DNA of 11,123 bases from Coriobacteriales bacterium (GTDB lineage Bacteria; Actinomycetota; Coriobacteriia; Coriobacteriales; UBA8131): contig JAIRXA010000029.1 in the NCBI GenBank assembly GCA_031268525.1, positions 1 to 11,123 of the forward strand, in the 5' to 3' direction. Below are positions 5,774-11,123 of this stretch, one piece after another. The notes beneath the pieces are model-generated. The model was given only the letters and a program-made list of their open reading frames with translations, was not told the origin of the DNA and ran no database searches. The translations under genes were made by a program, and so were the position numbers. How positions within the stretch are numbered: position 1 is the first letter of the stretch; every line of letters begins with the position of its first letter.

Positions 5774-7118
5774 GACCCAGGACATCATCGCGCGCAGCTA
5801 TACCGCTGAGGCGACGCTCTACATCTCAGGCGTCGACACGCGTGGCGACGAGAATGCCGACTTCACCTACAGCGAGGGTCGGATGGTGGAAAGCGCTCGG
5901 CGTGTCATCATCTCCGATCAGGTTGCCGGAGAGGTTCGACGTTCTTTTGTGAGCGAGGATCCCAGCCTGACCATCACCTCGCCAGTGCCTTACAACTCCG
6001 AGACGGCCCAGTCCATACTCACCTTCTTCGTTTATGTGGATGCGACTTCTACCGATCCCGAGATCGCACTGGCTGCCGCCAACGAGACCGCCGAACGCGC
6101 CGCCACCGCTCTGAGAGAGGGCTTTCCAAATCTGGAGAAAGTCGAGGTCTTTGGCGAGGCCTTCCTGCGCTCAGGCAGCGGGTCGCACGCCGCCGAGCCG
6201 GGAGCCGATCCACTTATCGAAATGACGGCGGAGAGTACGACGCCCGTCGTGTCCTCCTGGACGGCCTCAATCGACCTGAAGACTGCGCTGCTCGCGTTCT
6301 TCTTGGGTCTTTTTGGCGCCGCTTTCATCTTCTGTGCGTATGAGTGCTTGAACCGGCGGATCAGGTCGGTGCATGACGCGGAACTGCTGATTGGGGTTCC
6401 GGTGTTGGCGCGTCTGGTGGTGTCGGGCGCAACGATGGGCGCTGCGAGTGCGACGACGGGGACGGCGGGGACGACGGGGACGGCGGGCACGAGTGCGACG
6501 GGGCCGACGAAGGGGACGAAGGCAACGGAAGCTGCGGACGCCACGAGCGCGACGACGGGGACGACGACGAGCGCGACGACGGACACGACGGGCATTGCGG
6601 GCACTTTGGCGGGCGTGTTGGAGGATGAGGCGACCCTCCGTGAGCTTGGTGTCATTGCCAGCGACGCCGAGGTACTGCTGGGGGAATTGCGCGATTCGCA
6701 GGCAGCCACGCGCGGCGATGCGACCGACACGCAGGCGGAGGCTACGGGAGACTCACAGACAGCCACGCGCGGCGATGCAGCCGACACGGCAGGCGCGCAG
6801 GCAACCATCCCGGCCACCTCGGCCAGCACGAAAGACCTACGCCTTGCGATCGCCAGTATCGCCGATGGTGTCAACAGCGCGTTGATCACCACCGGGCTGC
6901 TCACACACACCGATCTTGCCGCCGCCGGGATCGAAGTCCTCGACTGTGGCGCCTTCGCGAACAACCCAAAGGCAACCTCCGCAATTGCCGCGAGTACCAG
7001 CGTACTGCTCGTTACGCGTGAACATCAGGCGACGAGCAGGCAGATACGGCGGGCGGTGCAGCAACTCCAAATTGCCGACACCCCACTTCTTGGCATTGTC
7101 CTGTTGGGGAAGAAGTAG
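5649..7118 (+). CDS. Wzz/YveK-type chain-length protein with degenerate BY-kinase-like C-terminus
   Basis: A 489-residue polysaccharide co-polymerase that probably sets chain length together with Wzy. It has the family topology: transmembrane segment 1 at about 20-40, an extracytoplasmic domain, and transmembrane segment 2 at about 211-230. The cytoplasmic part resembles a tyrosine autokinase: RSVHDAELLIGVPVLARL at 239-256 is typical of the Wzz-kinase junction, and VLLVTREHQATSRQIRRAV (452-470) to the end matches the last strand-helix units of such kinases. No Walker A motif is present, so kinase activity is unlikely. A Thr/Gly/Ala-rich tract (about 260-320) and a 19-residue duplication (about 350-380) lie where the nucleotide-binding region would be. 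ATG 5649 follows a perfect AAAGGAG (5636-5642) with 6-base spacing. It overlaps the polymerase by 125 bases and ends 3 bases before the dehydratase. Confidence 0.85.
   Translation: MERSTGTVTFADLLGTIKRRIVLILLIAVLCAGLALAQGLLETQDIIARSYTAEATLYISGVDTRGDENADFTYSEGRMVESARRVIISDQVAGEVRRSFVSEDPSLTITSPVPYNSETAQSILTFFVYVDATSTDPEIALAAANETAERAATALREGFPNLEKVEVFGEAFLRSGSGSHAAEPGADPLIEMTAESTTPVVSSWTASIDLKTALLAFFLGLFGAAFIFCAYECLNRRIRSVHDAELLIGVPVLARLVVSGATMGAASATTGTAGTTGTAGTSATGPTKGTKATEAADATSATTGTTTSATTDTTGIAGTLAGVLEDEATLRELGVIASDAEVLLGELRDSQAATRGDATDTQAEATGDSQTATRGDAADTAGAQATIPATSASTKDLRLAIASIADGVNSALITTGLLTHTDLAAAGIEVLDCGAFANNPKATSAIAASTSVLLVTREHQATSRQIRRAVQQLQIADTPLLGIVLLGKK
6426..6608 (+). repeat. ACG/GCG/GGG codon-rich low-complexity tract
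   Basis: This tract is built mainly of ACG, GCG and GGG codons and encodes a Thr/Gly/Ala-rich segment (about residues 260-320), with short repeats such as TGTAGTTGTAG. It has no predicted fold and looks like a flexible linker or slippage-prone expansion. The strong third-position G bias creates a long open frame on the opposite strand that should not be read as a gene. Confidence 0.75.
6704..6778 (+). repeat. 57-bp-period direct repeat in the Wzz-like gene
   Basis: The 18-base string AGCCACGCGCGGCGATGC occurs at 6704-6721 and 6761-6778, 57 bases (19 codons) apart. It encodes ATRGDA within two similar segments, SQAATRGDATDT and SQTATRGDAADT. This is a second repeat in the same cytoplasmic region, distinct from the preceding Thr/Gly/Ala tract. 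Confidence 0.75.
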
Positions 7119-7121
7119 CTC

Positions 7122-8972
7122 GTGGGAGACTACATCAAGATATCCCCGCGCACCGTTCTTCTGGTCATCTGGGACATTCTGGCAACCTATGCCGCTCTCA
7201 CTTTGGCGGCTTATGGTACGCGTCAGTCCTACTCAATTTTTGCCTCCACCGACTTCCTGTTTCTGTTTGGCATCATGGCTGCGATCAATGTCGCGGCATT
7301 CATGGCTTTCCGTCTCTATAACAGCCTCTGGGAGTATGCTTCTACCAGTGAGTTGCTGCAACTGCTCTATGCCACGGCTATCGGCATGTTCGCCGGCGCA
7401 CTCGTCCACTTCGTTGCCGGTCCTCGTCTGCCCATTCGGGTCTACTTTGTTGCCTGGGTGCTGCTGTTATTCTTCACGGGAGGCGCGCGCTTTGCCTTCC
7501 GCTTCGCACGGCGCAGTAAGGGCATCATCAACAAGCGTCCACCCAGCTATGATCGCAAACGCACACTGATCATCGGAGCGGGCGAGACTGGCTCTCTGAC
7601 GATCAATCGTATGGTAGAAGGCGATTATGCTATGCAGGGCCTTCCCGTGGTGGCCATCGACGATGATCCTTCCAAGGTTGGACATCGCATCCATGGGATA
7701 AAGGTGATGGGGACAACCGAGAACATCCTTGAGCTGGTGGGGCGTTATGATATCGAGCAGATCGTCGTCGCCATTCCGAGCGCTGAGGCTGCTGATCGCA
7801 GGCGCATCTACGACATCTGCATTCAGACCAACTGCCATCTGCTCACGCTACCCAATGTTCGTGAGTTGAGCATGGACGAGCTCGATGGCGTGCGCTTACG
7901 CGAGGTGGATCTCACCGACCTGCTCAGTCGCGAGGAAATCGTACTCAATACGCGTTTGGTGAGTGGCTATCTGGCGGGCAAGACCGTGCTTATCACCGGC
8001 GGTGGCGGCTCTATTGGCTCGGAACTTGCGCGTCAGGTTGCCACGGTCGCGCCAGCACGCATCGTTATCTTTGACAGCTACGAGAACACCGCCTACGAGC
8101 TTGAGCTGGAGATGCGCGACCGCTACGAGGACATCGAGTTTGTCATTGAGATTGGCTCGGTGCGTGATTTCGAGCGTCTGGAGGCGGTCTTTGCGAAGTA
8201 TCGACCCGATGTTGTCTTCCATGCCGCAGCGCATAAGCACGTGCCGCTCATGGAGGCCAATCCGCGTGAGGCGGTGCTCAATAACATCTTCGGCACGTTC
8301 AACACGGCGTGTCTGGCCGACCGCTTTGGCGTGGCGAGTTTCATCTTCATCTCCACAGACAAAGCCGTAAACCCCTCCTCGGTGATGGGCGCCACCAAAC
8401 GCATGGGCGAGATGATCGTTCAGGATTTCGCGCAGTCCTCCAAGACCTGTTTTTCAGCGGTGCGCTTTGGCAATGTGCTCGGCTCGCATGGCAGCGTCAT
8501 CCCGATGTTTCGACGTCAGATCGCCGAGGGTGGGCCGGTGACGGTCACCCACCCAGACATCACGCGTTACTTCATGACCATCCCCGAGGCCTCGCGGCTT
8601 GTCGTGCAAGCTGGAGGCATGGCTGAGGGCGGTGAGATATTCATTCTCGACATGGGCGAGCAGGTGCGCATCATGGACCTCGCCCGCAACATGATTCGCT
8701 TGTCGGGTCTTGTGCCTGATGTGGATATCAAGATCAAGACTGTCGGCCTGCGTCCGGGAGAGAAGCTCTACGAGGAGCTGTTGATGGATTGCGAGAAGAC
8801 CCAGCAGACACCCGTGAAGAGCATCCTCGTCTCCACAGGTGAGACGGTTTCGCACAGCGAGGTCGCCAACAAGTTGCGCGAGCTGGAGGCCGTTCTCGAT
8901 AAGAACGCGGAGACGATAAAGAGCTGCCTGTCCGTGCAGGTTCCAACCTATCGACCCGAGCAGATGGAATAG
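7122..8972 (+). CDS. Membrane FlaA1/CapD/PglF-type nucleotide-sugar 4,6-dehydratase
   Basis: A 616-residue membrane-anchored dehydratase of the short-chain dehydrogenase superfamily. Relatives such as PglF convert UDP-GlcNAc to UDP-4-keto-6-deoxy-GlcNAc using bound NAD. Four hydrophobic segments (about 11-32, 43-64, 80-100, 106-122) are followed by a first Rossmann-like domain with GAGETG at 152-157. The catalytic SDR domain has TGGGGSIGSELARQ at 292-305, STDKAVNPSSVMGATKR at 411-427, and VGLRPGEKLYEELL at 541-554. The SDR active-site tyrosine is replaced by Met422 with Lys426 kept, as is usual in this membrane class. The full family length is present. The start is GTG 7122, three bases after the preceding stop, with only a weak GAAG upstream, so translation is probably coupled. 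No aminotransferase follows, so the later fate of the keto-sugar is unknown here. Confidence 0.93.
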   Translation: MGDYIKISPRTVLLVIWDILATYAALTLAAYGTRQSYSIFASTDFLFLFGIMAAINVAAFMAFRLYNSLWEYASTSELLQLLYATAIGMFAGALVHFVAGPRLPIRVYFVAWVLLLFFTGGARFAFRFARRSKGIINKRPPSYDRKRTLIIGAGETGSLTINRMVEGDYAMQGLPVVAIDDDPSKVGHRIHGIKVMGTTENILELVGRYDIEQIVVAIPSAEAADRRRIYDICIQTNCHLLTLPNVRELSMDELDGVRLREVDLTDLLSREEIVLNTRLVSGYLAGKTVLITGGGGSIGSELARQVATVAPARIVIFDSYENTAYELELEMRDRYEDIEFVIEIGSVRDFERLEAVFAKYRPDVVFHAAAHKHVPLMEANPREAVLNNIFGTFNTACLADRFGVASFIFISTDKAVNPSSVMGATKRMGEMIVQDFAQSSKTCFSAVRFGNVLGSHGSVIPMFRRQIAEGGPVTVTHPDITRYFMTIPEASRLVVQAGGMAEGGEIFILDMGEQVRIMDLARNMIRLSGLVPDVDIKIKTVGLRPGEKLYEELLMDCEKTQQTPVKSILVSTGETVSHSEVANKLRELEAVLDKNAETIKSCLSVQVPTYRPEQME

Positions 8973-9080
8973 ACAGACAGGTGTGACACAGTCGTCCCCC
9001 GTCTACAAATTCTGCCACGTCCCCTTCTGTCTTGCCCTTTTGTCCGGATGAATGGCACTATCCTGAAATCCGCGCCCCCG

Positions 9081-9142
9081 GTATCCTTGAAGTGCACGTA
9101 AAACGCAAACGAATAAACATCCTGTAAGGGCGCGAAGGATAC
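9081..9142 (+). promoter_or_regulatory. Inverted repeat covering the ribosome-binding site of the 171-residue protein
   Basis: GTATCCTT (9081-9088) is the exact reverse complement of AAGGATAC (9135-9142). The latter contains the AAGGA that serves as ribosome-binding site for ATG 9148. In mRNA the two arms could pair over a 46-base loop and hide the site. A related TATCCT at 9059-9064 could compete for it. The rest of the 175-bp gap 8973-9147 shows no clear terminator and no convincing promoter. Confidence 0.35.
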
Positions 9143-9147
9143 TCATT

Positions 9148-9663
9148 ATGATCGAAGGCACGACCTATATTCTCTCTGACCTCGGTGTTCCTCTCGCCTC
9201 AGTTCCCGCTGACCATCAGTGGGCGCCGCTTAATCTCCTGTTTGTCATTCTGGGCAGTATCGCTTGTATTGTGGCAGCGATCCGGTATCTCCATACGCAG
9301 CGCCTTGTGTTTTCCGACTCCGATACCCCTCTGTCCTCCGCATCGGTCAAAGGCGTCGACAGACAATCCCAGGGCAATGACAGACCGTCTCAGGGCAGTC
9401 ATCGCTGTTTCTATTTATGCGTTGCCAGCATTGCCCTTGTCGCCATCAGTCTCTTCATCTTCGCACTGACTCAGGACATGGGGAGCAGAATCGTGGCCCT
9501 TGATTCCTGGACTGGGATACTGGGAGCCCTTTTTGGTATGCAGATACTTCTCATGATCGCCATGCTGCATCGTGATGGGAAATTGTGTTCAAGAAAATCC
9601 CCAGAAGCCTCAGGCTTTCCAAAAAAGTCATGTGCGGAACGAATAACGCTTCGCTTTTGGTGA
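9148..9663 (+). CDS. Orphan membrane-anchor module protein of unknown function
   Basis: A 171-residue protein with two hydrophobic blocks, about 26-50 and 88-145, separated by a polar Ser/Gln/Asp-rich loop. It resembles the extreme C-terminal module of large surface proteins of gut actinobacteria and Firmicutes. The marks are a Pro/Val run before a Trp (VPLASVPADHQWAPLNLLF), a hydrophobic helix, and later FALTQDM followed by a DSWT segment and a last helix. Here the module stands alone, with no signal peptide and no repeat domains before it, so its role is unknown. It might be a remnant of a larger gene or a small membrane partner of the polysaccharide machinery. ATG 9148 has AAGGA 8 bases upstream. 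It is followed in the same frame, past one TGA, by the acyltransferase frame. The family resemblance is from memory. Confidence 0.75.
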   Translation: MIEGTTYILSDLGVPLASVPADHQWAPLNLLFVILGSIACIVAAIRYLHTQRLVFSDSDTPLSSASVKGVDRQSQGNDRPSQGSHRCFYLCVASIALVAISLFIFALTQDMGSRIVALDSWTGILGALFGMQILLMIAMLHRDGKLCSRKSPEASGFPKKSCAERITLRFW

Positions 9664-9684
9664 CGCCTTTCCGTGGCTGTCGGG

Positions 9685-9690
9685 TATAAT
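9685..9690 (+). promoter_or_regulatory. -10 box upstream of the acyltransferase
   Basis: A perfect TATAAT lies at 9685-9690, within the 120-bp stretch between the 171-residue protein and the chosen acyltransferase start. No good -35 box is seen at normal spacing. The short inverted repeat TCGGG (9680-9684) / CCCGA (9695-9699) flanks the box and could be an operator. A start near 9697 would leave only about 9 bases before ATG 9706. Confidence 0.4.
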
Positions 9691-9783
9691 TCCTCCCGAT
9701 GGCTCATGAGACAAGCTGAACACCGTAATACCAGTCGACACCCTATGCGCTCAGCACTTCCGGTTACGAGGGCTCTTTCTGGC

Positions 9784-11123
9784 ATGGCAGAAACTCCGGT
9801 CGCGTCGGTGCCCCCAAACGCAGTTCCCCCGGCTCCGAGGCCTCGTCCCCCTCAACAGGTAAGCGGTAGTGGGCGCTATGTCTGGCTCTCTTCGCTACGC
9901 GCCTTCGGGGTGGTTCTTGTTCTTCTCTACCACTTCTTCCCCAAGTTGTGTCCAGGCGGTTTTATCGGGGTTGATATTTTCTTCGTCTTCTCGGGTTTTC
10001 TGATTACCTCACTGCTGGTGCGGGAGTTTGGCACTCGGGGGCATATCAGTCTTGCTTCCTTCTATCGACGACGGCTCAAGCGCCTGCTGCCAGCGGTCGT
10101 CGCCACGCTGCTGGTGACCCTGCCGCTGTCGATGCTGATTTCCGAGGACTTCCGGGTAGGCATCGCCGAGCAGGTCGCCGCCGTACTGGGCTGGACGACC
10201 AATTTCTACGAGATCGCCAATGGTCAGTCCTATGCCAGCCAGTTGCTGCCTCACCTCTACGTGCACACCTGGACGCTGTCCATCGAAATGCAGTTCTATC
10301 TGCTGTGGGGCGCGGTACTCGCGTTTGCCATTCCGGCCTTTTCTCTGGTGGCGCGAGACGGACGTGTTTCTACACTGCGGGCTCGGAAGCTCTTGCTGAT
10401 TTTGGCCTGGGGTGGGGGCGCTGTTTCTTGGATACTCATGCAGGTCTTCCTGATCGGTGCCGAAGATCCCTCAGCGGCTTACTTCAACACTGTCTCACAT
10501 ATCTTTCCCCTGCTCATCGGCTCTGCGATCGGATTGATGGCGGGCTTTCCGAAGACCCGCCTCACACAGGCAGTCGGGCGTATGAACCCCCTTGTGGCGC
10601 TCATCATCTGTGTTCTCGCCTTGGGTGGTATCACCGCAATCGCCTTCCTTGCGAGCTTTGAAGGGCACTTTGTCTGGCGTGTTGGTCTGCTGGCCACAAG
10701 CCTTTTGACCGCGCTGGTCATCGTCGTCGGACGTGGGATGCAAACGCGCCTGCGCCGTCATCGCGAAAACCCCATCCTCAACTACCTTGCGGAACGCTCC
10801 TATAGCCTCTACCTTTTCCATTGGCCGCTGTTCATCATCATCGACCATGTGGGCATCCCAGCTCCGGCCAGTACGGTTTTGGTGCCGCTGCTGGCGCTTG
10901 CTGCCACCTTCGCTGCTTCTGAGCTGAGCTATCGTTTTGTGGAGCTGCCTTTTACGAGCGGCGGAAAGGGGCGTACAAGCGAACGTGAGACAAGAGGCCG
11001 GACAAAAGAGGATGCGACAGAAGAGCGGGTGACAGAAGGGGGGCGGGGGCGGGTGTGGGGGGGGGGGCAAAAGGGGGACGGCCCCTGGGGTGGGCGGGCG
11101 GGTGGGGGGGACCCAGGGGGCCC
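9784..11123 (+). CDS. OafA/YrhL-type acyltransferase (acyltransferase 3), 3'-truncated
   Basis: A multi-pass membrane acyltransferase that probably adds acetyl or another short acyl group to a surface glycan; it is cut by the window edge. Family marks are clear: SLRAFGVVLVLLYH at 37-50 with the conserved histidine, GGFIGVDIFFVFSGFLIT at 58-75, the basic RRRLKRLLPA, TLSIEMQFYLLW at 164-175, SYSLYLFHWPL from 339, and YRFVELPF closing the membrane domain. A C-terminal SGNH esterase-like domain often follows in this family, but the sequence ends first. I chose ATG 9784, which has GAGGG 11 bases upstream. In-frame ATGs at 9706 and 9745 lack better sites, and all give a Pro/Ala-rich cytoplasmic tail. 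The last ~30 codons are Gly/Arg-rich nonsense-like sequence, probably from poor base quality. The gene fits glycan decoration beside the polymer-building genes. Confidence 0.88.
   Translation, partial: MAETPVASVPPNAVPPAPRPRPPQQVSGSGRYVWLSSLRAFGVVLVLLYHFFPKLCPGGFIGVDIFFVFSGFLITSLLVREFGTRGHISLASFYRRRLKRLLPAVVATLLVTLPLSMLISEDFRVGIAEQVAAVLGWTTNFYEIANGQSYASQLLPHLYVHTWTLSIEMQFYLLWGAVLAFAIPAFSLVARDGRVSTLRARKLLLILAWGGGAVSWILMQVFLIGAEDPSAAYFNTVSHIFPLLIGSAIGLMAGFPKTRLTQAVGRMNPLVALIICVLALGGITAIAFLASFEGHFVWRVGLLATSLLTALVIVVGRGMQTRLRRHRENPILNYLAERSYSLYLFHWPLFIIIDHVGIPAPASTVLVPLLALAATFAASELSYRFVELPFTSGGKGRTSERETRGRTKEDATEERVTEGGRGRVWGGGQKGDGPWGGRAGGGDPGG
11036..11123. other. Abnormally G-rich terminal stretch, probable low-quality sequence
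   Basis: From about 11036 to the end the sequence is dominated by runs of G, including an 11-base run, with C, A and T mostly isolated between them. This differs sharply from the codon use just upstream, although the acyltransferase frame stays open through it. It resembles the decay seen at contig or read ends and should not be trusted as gene sequence. Confidence 0.65.

Noticed and set aside
5198..5788. 196-residue minus-strand frame with Gly/Arg/Thr repeats
   Set aside because: It is the antisense shadow of the polymerase Gly-X-Y repeat and has no family features or ribosome-binding site.
6032..6964. Long 310-residue frame on the minus strand across the Wzz-like gene
   Set aside because: It mirrors the ACG/GCG/GGG-rich tract and is Val/Ala/Ser low-complexity. 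It opposes a well-supported gene and has no recognisable domain.
9087..9120. Promoter with TTGAAG as -35 box before the 171-residue gene
   Set aside because: No acceptable -10 box is found at 16-19 bases; the nearest AT-rich hexamer is too far away and poor.
9604..9620. Small hairpin AAGCC-TCA-GGCTT as a terminator
   Set aside because: The stem is only 5 bp, lies inside the coding sequence, and is followed by A rather than T on the coding strand.
10495..11070. 191-residue minus-strand frame at the right end
   Set aside because: It begins in the unreliable G-rich end, is highly charged without motifs, and opposes a clear acyltransferase.

Overview
The window is one polysaccharide (capsule or exopolysaccharide) biosynthesis and surface-modification locus from a GC-rich bacterium. 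Promoters are of the TATAAT type and several genes have strong AAAGGAG ribosome-binding sites. The polymerase and chain-length proteins look Gram-positive, and a small protein has the membrane module seen at the C-termini of gut actinobacterial surface proteins. Together these suggest a host-associated actinobacterium, perhaps of the class Coriobacteriia. That placement is an inference, not a demonstrated identity.

Layout. A left arm is read leftwards from about 3805: a GT4-type glycosyltransferase, a fusion of a TagD-like cytidylyltransferase with a Gfo/Idh/MocA oxidoreductase, and a LicD-family phosphotransferase. It ends at a perfect 18-bp hairpin at the left edge. A right arm is read rightwards from 3983: a Wzy-type polymerase, a Wzz/YveK-type chain-length protein, and a membrane FlaA1/CapD/PglF-type nucleotide-sugar 4,6-dehydratase. 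The arms diverge from the 177-bp gap 3806-3982. After a second gap (8973-9147) come a 171-residue membrane protein and an OafA-type acyltransferase that runs off the right edge.

How the genes fit together. The dehydratase makes a 4-keto-6-deoxy sugar nucleotide. The glycosyltransferase helps build the repeat unit, and Wzy polymerises it under control of the Wzz-like protein. Two decoration routes are suggested: a phospho-substituent activated as a CDP compound by the fusion protein and transferred by LicD, and acylation by the OafA-type protein. No flippase, priming glycosyl-1-phosphate transferase or aminotransferase lies in the window, so the locus must continue outside it or depend on genes elsewhere.

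Most unusual features. The cytidylyltransferase-oxidoreductase fusion beside LicD may make and transfer its own CDP-linked polyol. The short gap between the glycosyltransferase and the fusion gene is largely built of repeated copies of the two flanking gene ends, including an 11-codon upstream ORF that ends in an ATGA overlap with the fusion start. Three proteins carry low-complexity repeat segments: Gln/Thr in the glycosyltransferase, collagen-like Gly-X-Y in Wzy, and Thr/Gly/Ala in the Wzz-like protein. The last ~85 bases are abnormally G-rich and are probably low-quality sequence.
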